From positions 1,922,001 to 1,986,000 of the forward strand of contig NZ_CP041406.1 in NCBI RefSeq assembly GCF_014905135.1: 64,000 nucleotides of DNA, written 5' to 3'. A model generated the notes under the pieces. That model had not been told where the DNA came from. It worked only from the letters and a program-made list of their open reading frames with translations, and did not search any database. The position numbers and the translations under genes were made by a program. The stretch comes from Sulfurimonas paralvinellae (GTDB lineage: Bacteria; Campylobacterota; Campylobacteria; Campylobacterales; Sulfurimonadaceae). Shown here in pieces: positions 17,626 through 25,496 of this stretch; position 1 is the stretch's first letter; the number at the start of each line of letters is the position of its first letter.

Positions 17626-18066
17626 TTAACTTTTATCACCGAAAATAAGTCTGTCAAGTGAAAATCTCCCCGCACCGTGTGCTATGAAAATGATCAAAAA
17701 GAGCATATAGTAAAGCGGAATCTCAAAACCGTTGTTCCCCGCTTCAAAACCGTTTGGAAGGTGCACTGTTACAATGGCAACAATCATAATCACAATTAAT
17801 GGAATGGAGATTAAGCGTGTTAATAATCCCAGTGTTAAAAGTACAACACCAGTTATCTCCGTACTTGCCGCCATATAGGCATTGAGCGTGGGGAAGGGAA
17901 TGCCCATAGAACCAAACCACTCTGCAACAGAGTTGATGTCACTCCACTTCATCATAGCCGGTTGATAGAAGCCGTAAGCTACTGCCAATCTTGCAAAAAG
18001 CAGACTCGGTGATTTCAAATACTCACTCAGACGCGAAAATTCCAAATATAATTTTTTGATACTCAT
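17626..18066 (-). CDS. DoxX-family membrane protein
   Basis: This 146-residue membrane protein has four predicted helices. It starts at SPSLLFARLAVAYGFYQPAMMKW and has STEITGVVLLTLGLLTRL and YYMLFLIIFIAHGAGRFSLD, all typical of DoxX. DoxX proteins occur in sulfur oxidation, in oxidative stress and as the fourth gene of HvfABCD/bufferin copper-binding peptide clusters. Here a KCG-repeat peptide gene lies 2 kb away and both carry a copper-box, which points to the last role. Shine-Dalgarno GAGGAG lies 7 bp before the ATG. It is first in the operon with the glutamate-synthase-like gene. Confidence 0.85.
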   Translation of the reverse strand: MSIKKLYLEFSRLSEYLKSPSLLFARLAVAYGFYQPAMMKWSDINSVAEWFGSMGIPFPTLNAYMAASTEITGVVLLTLGLLTRLISIPLIVIMIVAIVTVHLPNGFEAGNNGFEIPLYYMLFLIIFIAHGAGRFSLDRLIFGDKS

Positions 18067-18095
18067 GATAAACTCCTCAATTTGTTTATAAGTGT

Positions 18096-18126
18096 ATGAT
18101 ACCCTTCATATGTGTAGTAACTGTGT
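18096..18126 (-). promoter_or_regulatory. doxX promoter (site 6)
   Basis: On the minus strand ACACAGT and ACACATA (18109-18126) are separated by TACT. Seven bases follow, then TATCAT (18096-18101), with the start at 18066. The boxes are degenerate, but the spacing matches the other sites. A divergent TATACT at 18140-18145 may serve the HD-GYP gene. Confidence 0.52.
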
Positions 18127-18164
18127 AGAGAGCTTGTGCTATACTTTTGTAACAGGAGTTGCTT

Positions 18165-19235
18165 ATGTTCAAAAACCACAGTTGTAACATGTCTAACAAA
18201 GAGTCGTACATCCGCTTTCTAATCGGCGTGTTGCTTGTCGTTTTTGCAGCTTTGGAAAATTCCTTCGTCTTAAGCATATCTGCCGTCATACTGCTCTACA
18301 CAGCATACAAACGATTCTGTTTTATGTATGCACTCTTTCATATCAACGAAAGATTCGGTAAGCAAAACTACTATCTTTCACTATTGCCAAAATACAGATC
18401 TCTCCCCATTTTTATCTTTGATAAAGAAGGAAAAATCCTTTTTGAAAACAGAGCCGCAGAAAAAGAGATAGCAAATGTACATTCCAAAGAAGACCTTCCC
18501 ACAGGAGAAAATGATATTGCCTATTATGAGTATAATGGCATCATCTATCAGATTGAGTACAGGAAAGTTCCAAAAGAAGAACTTCTTCTGGCCTATTTTG
18601 ATGATGTTACAAACATTGTAAAGCTTAACAAAGAGATTGAAGATACCCAAAGAGAAGTTATCTATGCCATGGGAGAGATAGGCGAAACACGCTCAAAAGA
18701 GACAGGCAACCATGTCAAAAGAGTAGCGGAGTATTCAAAGATTTTAGCACTTCTATATGGTTTGAAAAAAGAGGAGGCGGAAAAACTCAAAATGGCTTCT
18801 CCTATGCATGATATAGGAAAAGTCGGTATTCCCGATGCCATTTTAAATGCTCCGAGAAAGCTCACGAAAGAGGAGTTTGAAATAATGAAAACCCACGCTC
18901 AATTGGGTTATGATATGCTCAAACATTCCCATAGACCAATACTCCAAACAGCCGCAATCGTGGCAGGTGAGCATCATGAAAAGTATGACGGCAGCGGATA
19001 TCCAAGAGAACTGCAAGGTGAAGATATCCATATATATGGCCGCATTACCGCTATCGCCGATGTTTTTGATGCTTTAGGAAGTGAGAGAGTATATAAAAAA
19101 GCTTGGGAGTTAGAACGGATTTTGGAACTTTTCAAGCAAGAAAAAGGGAAACATTTTGACCCGAAACTAGTAAACTTGTTTCTTCAAAATTTAGACAAGT
19201 TTTTAGAAATAAGAGAAAGGTTCAAAGACATATGA
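18165..19235 (+). CDS. HD-GYP phosphodiesterase with DUF2892-like membrane domain
   Basis: This 356-residue protein has an N-terminal pair of helices resembling DUF2892/YgaP (SNKESYIRFLIGVLLVVFAA, then YKRFCFMYALFHI). A PAS-like middle follows (PIFIFDKEGKILFENRAAE), then a full HD-GYP domain (MHDIGKVGIPDAIL, HHEKYDGSGYPRE, RITAIADVFDAL), so it should break down cyclic di-GMP. The ATG at 18165 has AGGAG 7 bp upstream and is preferred to a TTG at 18159. The fusion of a DUF2892 hairpin to HD-GYP is uncommon. Cys and Met near the membrane might sense thiols or metal, which is speculation. It overlaps the next gene by ATGA. Confidence 0.85.
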   Translation: MFKNHSCNMSNKESYIRFLIGVLLVVFAALENSFVLSISAVILLYTAYKRFCFMYALFHINERFGKQNYYLSLLPKYRSLPIFIFDKEGKILFENRAAEKEIANVHSKEDLPTGENDIAYYEYNGIIYQIEYRKVPKEELLLAYFDDVTNIVKLNKEIEDTQREVIYAMGEIGETRSKETGNHVKRVAEYSKILALLYGLKKEEAEKLKMASPMHDIGKVGIPDAILNAPRKLTKEEFEIMKTHAQLGYDMLKHSHRPILQTAAIVAGEHHEKYDGSGYPRELQGEDIHIYGRITAIADVFDALGSERVYKKAWELERILELFKQEKGKHFDPKLVNLFLQNLDKFLEIRERFKDI

Positions 19236-20101
19236 AAAAATTTAGCCTTATTTTTCTTATGCTTTCATCTCTTCTTTTTGCCGCAAAAGTAGAGTTTGAA
19301 GTGCTTGGCTCTGGCGGTCCAGAGATAGACGGACGGGCAAGCACCGCTTATCTACTCTGGATAGATAACAAAGCAAGACTCATAATTGATATGGGAAGCG
19401 GTTCTATGCTTCGTTTTGAACAGTCTCATGCAAAAATAGAAGATCTTGAAGCTGTCGTACTCACGCATCTGCACATTGACCACAGTGTTGACCTACCAGC
19501 GTTTGTCAAAGCGGGTTATTTTTCACAAAGAACGAAAAGTCTCGATATTATTGCACCAGACGGTAATGAATTTTTTCCCTCAGCAACTGAATTTCTACAT
19601 GATTTGTTCGGGGAAAATGGTGCGTATAGATACATGAATGACGTCCTCACGCAAGAGAGTGACTCTTTTGAAATCATTCCTGTAAATGTATCAAAAACTA
19701 TGCACCGAGAATATCAAGATTTCAAACTTACAATGGTTCGCGTTCATCACGGCATAGTTCCTGCACTCGCAGTAAAAATCAGTATAGATGGCAAAATAAT
19801 TGTCATCAGCGGCGATACAAACAATGAAAATCACATTCTGGAAGCATTTGCAAAAGATGCTGATTTGTTTGTAGCCCATCACGCCATACCGCAACAGGCG
19901 AAAGGATATGCAACAAACTTGCATATGTCTCCTTCAATTATCGCTCATATTGCTCAAGTTGCAAAAGTGAAAAAGGTAGTTTCAACGCATCGTATGAACA
20001 GAACAATCGGATTTGAACCTGAGAGTTTACAGGAGATAAAAAAGATTTATAAAGGAGAAGTTGTATTTGCAGAAGATAGAATGAAGATAGAGGTAAAGTA
20101 G
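19232..20101 (+). CDS. Exported metallo-beta-lactamase-fold hydrolase
   Basis: This 289-residue protein has a signal peptide (FSLIFLMLSSLLFAAK) and an RNase Z/arylsulfatase-like MBL domain: VLGSGGPEIDGRASTAYLL, the zinc motif THLHIDHSVDLPAF, ISGDTNNEN, and a late His in STHRMNR. It is placed in the periplasm by its signal, so it is a hydrolase of unknown substrate rather than a tRNA nuclease. Translation is coupled to the HD-GYP gene by a 4-bp overlap (ATGA). Confidence 0.85.
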   Translation: MKKFSLIFLMLSSLLFAAKVEFEVLGSGGPEIDGRASTAYLLWIDNKARLIIDMGSGSMLRFEQSHAKIEDLEAVVLTHLHIDHSVDLPAFVKAGYFSQRTKSLDIIAPDGNEFFPSATEFLHDLFGENGAYRYMNDVLTQESDSFEIIPVNVSKTMHREYQDFKLTMVRVHHGIVPALAVKISIDGKIIVISGDTNNENHILEAFAKDADLFVAHHAIPQQAKGYATNLHMSPSIIAHIAQVAKVKKVVSTHRMNRTIGFEPESLQEIKKIYKGEVVFAEDRMKIEVK

Positions 20102-20118
20102 GATAAAAAATCCTACTT
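20096..20118. terminator. Bidirectional terminator between MBL and KCG-peptide genes
   Basis: AAGTAGGAT (20096-20104) and ATCCTACTT (20110-20118) form a perfect 9-bp stem with an AAAAA loop, at the point where two convergent genes meet. There is no long T tract on the plus strand. Confidence 0.6.
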
Positions 20119-20129
20119 AAAGATGTTTA

Positions 20130-20402
20130 TTACATCTTTCCTCCACATTTACCTGTACCGCATTTTGCTTTTTTCTTCTCTTTTTTAGCATCACCACATT
20201 TACCAGCGCCGCACTTGCCTTTTTTCTCAGCTTTCATTTTAGCACCGCATTTACCGCTGCCATCAGCTTTTTTAGCCGGTTTTTCCATTGAAGAACCACA
20301 CTTACCTGCACCGCATTTCATTGCCGCACTTGCAGAAGTCGCTCCAAGAGCCATGAACAGAGCTGCACCTAAAAGTGTCGCTGTTATGTTTAATTTTTTC
20401 AT
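20130..20402 (-). CDS. Secreted KCGxGKCG-repeat peptide (HvfA/bufferin-like)
   Basis: This 90-residue protein has a signal peptide of about 26 residues (ends SASA). The mature part is almost only Lys, Gly, Ala and Cys, with seven Cys, all in KCG units: KCGAGKCG, GKCGAKM, KCGAGKCG and KCGTGKCGGKM. HvfA/bufferin precursors have the same layout with EGKCG repeats. There, MNIO (DUF692) enzymes with a DUF2063 partner convert the Cys residues into copper-binding groups. Neither partner is visible in the window. Copper-box site 7 precedes it and a doxX gene with its own copper-box is close. The likely role is periplasmic copper binding or storage. Inference rests on motif and promoter. Confidence 0.8.
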   Translation of the reverse strand: MKKLNITATLLGAALFMALGATSASAAMKCGAGKCGSSMEKPAKKADGSGKCGAKMKAEKKGKCGAGKCGDAKKEKKKAKCGTGKCGGKM

Positions 20403-20480
20403 TTCTCATCCTTTGATTTTGAGTTGAACAAGTGTAACATAAAATAAAAAATATTTATGTGCACCGGTTACATTGCAACA

Positions 20481-20511
20481 ATTCTACAAAAATAGTGTGT
20501 AGTGTTTGTGT
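20481..20511 (-). promoter_or_regulatory. KCG-peptide promoter (site 7)
   Basis: On the minus strand ACACAAA and ACACACT (20494-20511) are separated by CACT. Seven bases follow, then TAGAAT (20481-20486), with the start at 20402. A plus-strand TATAAT at 20519-20524 lies back to back with it and could serve the next gene. Confidence 0.65.
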
Positions 20512-20534
20512 AATACTGTATAATTAGATAAAAG

Positions 20535-21416
20535 ATTATTTTTATCTATAAAGGCTTTCCAATTTTATCAAAAAAAGAGACACTCAAAGAGCAGTTTAAA
20601 AATTTTTACAACGAACATAAACCAAAGAATTTCGAAGATGCTGTAGAGAAGTTTGCCATCTTTGGCGGTGTTGCGTGGGGCAAGATAGACACCTCAAAAC
20701 CTGCTGATGAGCTTATAGAAAAACTCATCTTGGATGATTATCGCTACATCAGAAATGACATTACCGAGCTGACAGACGGACAGCCGCTTTATCATTCCAT
20801 CTTAAGTGCCGTGGCACAGAGCGACGGAAAACTTCATGCCGTCTATAAACGTGCAAATGTCGAAGAGGGTGTCGGTGAAAAAGCAGTGGCTACACTCTGT
20901 GAACGCGGTATTTTACGACAAAAACGATGTAAAGGTGCCGATGACAAACTCTTCTTTACGCTTCCGTTCCTGCGTTTTTGGTTTGCTTTTATCTCACCGC
21001 TTTTCAAAGGTATTCGTGATGGCAACTATGACGAAGTAAAAGAGCGATGGCAGGCTCACGCAAACGAATTTGCAACACTTACCTTCAAAGAACTCTCATG
21101 GGATCTGTTGCGTGAGACTTTTGTAGAGGACTCCATTATGGAGATGAGTGAGTATTGGCAAAACGACGGACTCACCATAGATATCTACGGACTTACAAAG
21201 AGTAAAAAACGGGTGATCGGCCTCTGCAAATACACCAATGCAAAAGTCAAAAAAAGTGAGCTCACGCGACTGCAGGAGCTGTGTGAAAAAGCGAACATAA
21301 AAGCTGACATCTTTGTCATTGTTGCAAAAAAAGGCTTCTCTTCAGAGCTGAAAGCACTCAAAGGTGAACAGTTAAAGCTCTATACTCTCAAAAATTTCAA
21401 AGCACTGGTTGGCTAA
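20535..21416 (+). CDS. DUF234-domain protein, start codon unresolved
   Basis: The frame is open from 20532 to 21416. The C-terminal half resembles DUF234 (FFTLPFLRFWFAFISPLF, then a nuclease-like fold with IDIYGLTKSKKRVIGLCKY), usually attached to archaeal-type ATPases. Here the ATPase is missing. The region 20550-20729 reads as good protein (KFAIFGGVAWGKIDTSKP), yet it contains no ATG, GTG or TTG. The first usual start is TTG at 20730. A strong TATAAT at 20519-20524 would place the transcript start near 20531. Either an ATT start near 20535 is used, or the start has been lost, or only the shorter protein from 20730 (228 residues) is made. Function is unknown. Confidence 0.6.
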   Translation: MIFIYKGFPILSKKETLKEQFKNFYNEHKPKNFEDAVEKFAIFGGVAWGKIDTSKPADELIEKLILDDYRYIRNDITELTDGQPLYHSILSAVAQSDGKLHAVYKRANVEEGVGEKAVATLCERGILRQKRCKGADDKLFFTLPFLRFWFAFISPLFKGIRDGNYDEVKERWQAHANEFATLTFKELSWDLLRETFVEDSIMEMSEYWQNDGLTIDIYGLTKSKKRVIGLCKYTNAKVKKSELTRLQELCEKANIKADIFVIVAKKGFSSELKALKGEQLKLYTLKNFKALVG

Positions 21417-21418
21417 AT

Positions 21419-21967
21419 ATGCAAAAGAAGGTCTTGCTCTTACATGGCTGGGGAGGCAGTGACTATCCGCATTGGCAGAGCTGGCTGGCAGGTGAACTTG
21501 CAAAAGATTACGGCTGTGTGAATTTTCTGAGATTTTCTGATGTTGACACTCCAAAGCTGGATCTCTGGCTGCGTGAGCTGAGTGCTGCACTTGAAGATTT
21601 CAAACCTGACATTGTTATCTGCCACTCATTGGCAAATACACTCTGGTTTCATGCCTGCCTCACGCAAGAGCTGCAAGAAGTAGAGAAGCTCTATCTTGTT
21701 GCGCCGCCGAGTCTGCACTGCAAACTAGAAGAGCTGAATGAATTTTTCCCTGCAACTGTTCCGGATAACCTTCACGCAAAAGAGACACTGCTCGTTACCT
21801 CAACGAATGACCCTTACATGACAAACACAGAAGCAAAAGAACTTCAAAAACAGTTACATGTAAAAATGGAAGTGATAGAAAACGGCGGACACCTTAATGC
21901 GGAAAGCGGCTATGGTGCATGGGAGTGGATGCTTACAGAGGTAAAGAACTCTCTGCTTTACGCGTAA
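21419..21967 (+). CDS. RBBP9/YdeN-family serine hydrolase
   Basis: This small alpha/beta hydrolase of 182 residues starts VLLLHGWGGSDYPHWQSWL. It has the nucleophile motif CHSLANTL (in place of GxSxG), an Asp in TSTNDPYM and a His in NGGHLNAESGYGAWEW, giving a complete Ser-Asp-His set. The RBBP9/YdeN family has this length and these motifs. Its natural substrate is unknown. It begins 2 bp after the DUF234 gene, so the two are probably cotranscribed. It ends overlapping the convergent small gene by 10 bp. Confidence 0.88.
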   Translation: MQKKVLLLHGWGGSDYPHWQSWLAGELAKDYGCVNFLRFSDVDTPKLDLWLRELSAALEDFKPDIVICHSLANTLWFHACLTQELQEVEKLYLVAPPSLHCKLEELNEFFPATVPDNLHAKETLLVTSTNDPYMTNTEAKELQKQLHVKMEVIENGGHLNAESGYGAWEWMLTEVKNSLLYA

Positions 21968-22179
21968 ACATCCAAAAGATTGTTGCTCACTGCCGGAACA
22001 ACATCTTTTTTATGTGTGGCCTCAAAATTTTTGGCTTTTTTCTGCGTCTCATTTGTCAAAGCAGCCGGATCTGACTGACTGGAGTTTGTTCCGTTGTCTT
22101 TTACTGAACTAGGATCCAATCGCCCTACTTGAACAGGACTTGGGTAAGGTGATCGGAAAGTATACTGAGCTACTTGCAT
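21958..22179 (-). CDS. Small hypothetical protein
   Basis: This is a 73-residue hydrophilic protein, MQVAQYTFRSPYPSPVQVGR followed by a Ser/Asn/Lys-rich, probably unstructured part that ends NNLLDVYA. I recognise no domain. The ATG at 22179 is preferred to one at 22218 because a strong Shine-Dalgarno (AAGGAGG) lies just before it. The start is Tyr/Pro/Gln-rich, like other short unnamed proteins of sulfur-oxidising Campylobacterota, but this is only an impression. Confidence 0.55.
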   Translation of the reverse strand: MQVAQYTFRSPYPSPVQVGRLDPSSVKDNGTNSSQSDPAALTNETQKKAKNFEATHKKDVVPAVSNNLLDVYA

Positions 22180-22235
22180 ATCTTCCTCCTTAACGTTTAT
22201 AAGAAAATTATAGCACAAAAATCCGCTATTGTTTC

Positions 22236-23915
22236 TTACCCGATAACATAGTTATCTCTTCCGTTTTGTTTAGCGACATACATGGCATTGTCAACTCTTT
22301 TGAATAGAGTCTCATCCGTATCGCCTTCATTGTAAACAGTCAGTCCAAAAGATGCACTGAGTCGTTTTATAGGACCGACTTGAATTTTTGCTATCGCTTT
22401 TTGCAGTTTTTTTGTAATTTTTTCAAGCGCATTAATATCTGCATAATTGGCAATAATAATGAACTCTTCACCGCCCCAACGGGAAACAAAATCATCTTCA
22501 CGAATATTTTTCTTCAATACTTCTGCAAATTTTATAAGCACTTTATCACCCATTTTATGACCATAATTATCATTCACCAGTTTAAAGTGGTCAATATCTG
22601 CTAAAATCACTCCAAAGCCTTCTTCATATCGCTCTGCACTTTTAATCTTGTTTCGTATCACTTTCAAGTACTCATGTCGATTGTACAGACCTGTTAATGT
22701 ATCGTGCGTTGAGAGATGTTCCAACTCCTCTGTCGTCTCTTTTACAAGATGCGTCAAAGCTTTTTTTATTGTATCGTATTCAGCGGTTTTACTCTCTTTG
22801 AAAACTTTTTTTTCACTCTTATTAGATTCAGAGATCATCATAAAGGTTGTCGTCACATTCAAGAGTTCTGCAACTTTATTTGACTGATAAAACTCTCCAT
22901 AGGTAAAAAATCCGACAGCAGGAGCTAAAGATTCCAATAGATTCAGCTCATCCAAAAGCTTCTCTTGGAGCAAAGATTTTCTTGCAAGACAGGAATAAAT
23001 ATAGACGGCTTCACTTGGGTACTGTGATAAACTTTGAAAATACTCTTCTAAATTATCTGTCAGATCTTCAATATTTGCAAAACTAAAACGAACGATGTCG
23101 CCTTCTTCAAAGTTTCCCCCATAGAGCATTGCATCTTCTTGTACAACAGCGAGAGGGTCTCTTGCCACTTCAACCCCCTCTTTTTCTAAAATGAGAGGAA
23201 AATACATACACGACGTAGGCATACCTTCAATGATATCATCTCCCAAATACTTTCTATATACCTGTGTTACAGGTATGCCATCAAGCTCATACAAAATATT
23301 GCCGTCACATTTGGTAACGATCATCTCTTTGCCTATAGGCGTCCAATTGAGCAGGTAACTGCTGTTTACATAGAGCTCTTTGGCACTCAAACTTGCCAAT
23401 ACCAGACCATTGTCCGTGTACTCTTTTTCATTGAAAACATATGTTTTTATCTGTGCCTTGTCACCGGCCCGCCCACCTGCAATGACAACTTCTTCATCGA
23501 TATTATGCAGTTCTTTAATATAATCTTCCGCATTGCTTTTAAGACCATCACTTAGGGCTATAATGGCTTTTGTATCTTTATCGTACAGCTCATTTTTAAT
23601 ATTTTCTATGGGGAAAATTTTTTCAACTTCATAAAGTCCGCTTTTCACACTTGTATGTTCAAAGAGACTGAATGAGACAACAATTTCTCCATCATACATC
23701 GCGCCCTCACAGATCTCTCCACTTGTTGTGGCCCCGATTATCTCGGCTTGAGGAAGGACTCTCTTTATATGGCGTGCGACCTCCATAAACTTTTCAGGTT
23801 CGCAGATACCACTGAAAATCTGCACAAAAACATTTGCAGACTTCTCTATAAGATTCTTTCTTATGAACTTCTCTAGCGCTTTTTGTGTCGTATATTTTAA
23901 ATTATGAATTGTCAT
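22236..23915 (-). CDS. FIST sensor-diguanylate cyclase
   Basis: This 559-residue cytoplasmic protein has an N-terminal FIST domain (AEIIGATTSGEICEGAMYDG), a FIST_C domain (around residues 210-360), a short linker and a GGDEF domain. The active site is SRWGGEEFIII, preceded five residues upstream by RxxD (REDD), so it should make cyclic di-GMP and be product-inhibited. FIST domains are thought to bind small ligands such as amino acids. The gene stands alone on the minus strand. The HD-GYP enzyme at 18.2-19.2 kb is a possible opposing activity. Confidence 0.92.
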   Translation of the reverse strand: MTIHNLKYTTQKALEKFIRKNLIEKSANVFVQIFSGICEPEKFMEVARHIKRVLPQAEIIGATTSGEICEGAMYDGEIVVSFSLFEHTSVKSGLYEVEKIFPIENIKNELYDKDTKAIIALSDGLKSNAEDYIKELHNIDEEVVIAGGRAGDKAQIKTYVFNEKEYTDNGLVLASLSAKELYVNSSYLLNWTPIGKEMIVTKCDGNILYELDGIPVTQVYRKYLGDDIIEGMPTSCMYFPLILEKEGVEVARDPLAVVQEDAMLYGGNFEEGDIVRFSFANIEDLTDNLEEYFQSLSQYPSEAVYIYSCLARKSLLQEKLLDELNLLESLAPAVGFFTYGEFYQSNKVAELLNVTTTFMMISESNKSEKKVFKESKTAEYDTIKKALTHLVKETTEELEHLSTHDTLTGLYNRHEYLKVIRNKIKSAERYEEGFGVILADIDHFKLVNDNYGHKMGDKVLIKFAEVLKKNIREDDFVSRWGGEEFIIIANYADINALEKITKKLQKAIAKIQVGPIKRLSASFGLTVYNEGDTDETLFKRVDNAMYVAKQNGRDNYVIG

Positions 23916-23981
23916 ATGATAATCTTTATTATGGACTATAAACTATTATACTCCTCTTTTAAATTAAAATAACTTAAATTA

Positions 23982-25340
23982 TCACAATTTCCATATAGAG
24001 AACTTTTTGTTCTTAATCTTTCCGTTTTTTAGATACTTGTATGCTTTTTCTACCACTTCACGCTCAATGGCAACATATGCCTGCCGCTCATAGATGTCTA
24101 TCTTACCAATGCTCTTTCCTTGCAGCCCTGCTTCACCGGTAAGTGCACCCAGTATATCTCCTGCTCGCAGTTTATCTTTTTTACCGCCCTCGATGACAAG
24201 CGTAATAAATTCCGGTTTCATCTCAAAACCTTTGACATCTACTAAATCATTAGCATCCAAAAAGAGCCGTTTTTCTTCTGTTTTATAAGGCTCTACTTTT
24301 TCAAGCTCATACGCTTCATAAAGTGTTATGGCAATTCCTTTGGCACCCGCACGTCCTGTTCGCCCGATACGGTGTGTATAGGTCTCTTGTGTATGCGGCA
24401 GATCGAAATTGACAACCATTGCAAGCTCTTTGATATCCAATCCGCGCGCGGCTACATCAGTCGCTACAAGTATGGGAGTCGAGCCGTTTGCAAACTGCAC
24501 AAGCACATCGTTACGCTCATACTGTTCTAAGTCTCCATGAATTGCCAAAGCATCAATCTTACGTGCAATGAGTCTCTCGGCAAGTTCTTTGGCTTCTATT
24601 TTTGTATTGGTAAAGATAATGATATTTTTTGGTTGTTCAAGTGAGAGCACTTTAATAAGGGCTTCCGTCTTGTCACTGCAGGCGTAGAATCGCTCTTCTA
24701 TCTCATTTGGTTTTTCATCTGTTGTCGTCTGAACAACTACCGGCTCATGCAAGAGCTTATGCGCCACCTCCTTGACCTCTTCATCATAGGTTGCAGAAAA
24801 GAGCAGAGTTTGGCGCTCTTTTGGGACAAAAGAAAGCACCGATTCTATCTCTTCGATGAAGCCCATATCAAGCATTCTGTCTGCTTCATCCAAAACAAAA
24901 GTATTGAGATTACTCAGATCCAGACTCTCTTTGTTCAGGTGCTTTAATACACGTCCGGGTGTACCGACAATAATGTGTGCCTGATGCGAAAGTGAGCCGA
25001 GCTGTTTGCCAAAAGACTCTCCGCCCGTGAGCATCAAGATCTTGATATTGTGCTGAAATCGTGCAAGACGACGAAGCTCTTTTGCCACCTGATCGGCAAG
25101 TTCACGTGTGGGACAGAGCACAAGTGACTGCACACGAAACTTTTTGACATCGAGATTATGCAGCAGTCCTATGCCAAAAGCGGCCGTCTTGCCGCTGCCG
25201 GTCTTTGCCTCAGCCATAACATCTCTGCCTTCTAAAATAGCAGGCAGTGCTTCACTTTGAATCGGAGTCATCTGTTTATAGCCAATGGCATCTAGGTTTG
25301 CTAGCATCGCTTGCGTGAGGGGGAGTTTTGAAAAATTCAT
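23982..25340 (-). CDS. dbpA: DEAD-box RNA helicase DbpA
   Basis: This 452-residue ATP-dependent RNA helicase has a Q motif (MTPIQSEALPA), Walker A (AKTGSGKTAAFG), DEADRMLDMGF, SAT, and motif VI (YTHRIGRTGRAG). The C-terminal DbpA RNA-binding domain (DKLRAGDILGALTGEAGL, GKIDIYERQAYVAIE) targets hairpin 92 of 23S rRNA in characterised members, so a role in large-subunit assembly is likely. It is a single gene on the minus strand. Confidence 0.92.
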   Translation of the reverse strand: MNFSKLPLTQAMLANLDAIGYKQMTPIQSEALPAILEGRDVMAEAKTGSGKTAAFGIGLLHNLDVKKFRVQSLVLCPTRELADQVAKELRRLARFQHNIKILMLTGGESFGKQLGSLSHQAHIIVGTPGRVLKHLNKESLDLSNLNTFVLDEADRMLDMGFIEEIESVLSFVPKERQTLLFSATYDEEVKEVAHKLLHEPVVVQTTTDEKPNEIEERFYACSDKTEALIKVLSLEQPKNIIIFTNTKIEAKELAERLIARKIDALAIHGDLEQYERNDVLVQFANGSTPILVATDVAARGLDIKELAMVVNFDLPHTQETYTHRIGRTGRAGAKGIAITLYEAYELEKVEPYKTEEKRLFLDANDLVDVKGFEMKPEFITLVIEGGKKDKLRAGDILGALTGEAGLQGKSIGKIDIYERQAYVAIEREVVEKAYKYLKNGKIKNKKFSIWKL

Positions 25341-25385
25341 CTTTTCTCTTTTTTTAGACTTCTTGCTTAACTCTTATATGTCTCA

Positions 25386-25484
25386 GCAAAAGCAAGAGAA
25401 TTTTAATCAAGGCAGATGTTCTCAAGCGTAGCCGTAGCTACGGTTGGGGTTATCTAACGCAGAGTAAAGTTCTCTTGCTTTTGC
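25386..25484. repeat. Hairpin repeat element 1 (REP/MITE-like)
   Basis: Outer arms GCAAAAGCAAGAGAA (25386-25400) and its exact reverse complement (25470-25484) enclose an imperfectly matched middle. Its centre is a tight hairpin, CGTAGC-CGTA-GCTACG (25426-25441). The whole 99 bp can fold into one long hairpin. No reading frame is plausible. It resembles short dispersed repeats rather than a gene. Confidence 0.6.
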
Positions 25485-25496
25485 CCTATGGGAGAG

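Noticed and set aside
18140-18145. TATACT as an eighth copper-box promoter for the HD-GYP gene
   Set aside because: In the plus direction the boxes lie 13 bp from this -10, not 7, and their orientation is reversed compared with the other sites.
20150-20340. Short tandem DNA repeats that at first look like a CRISPR or satellite
   Set aside because: They are the coding repeats of KCG units in a real secreted peptide; spacing is irregular and there are no spacers.
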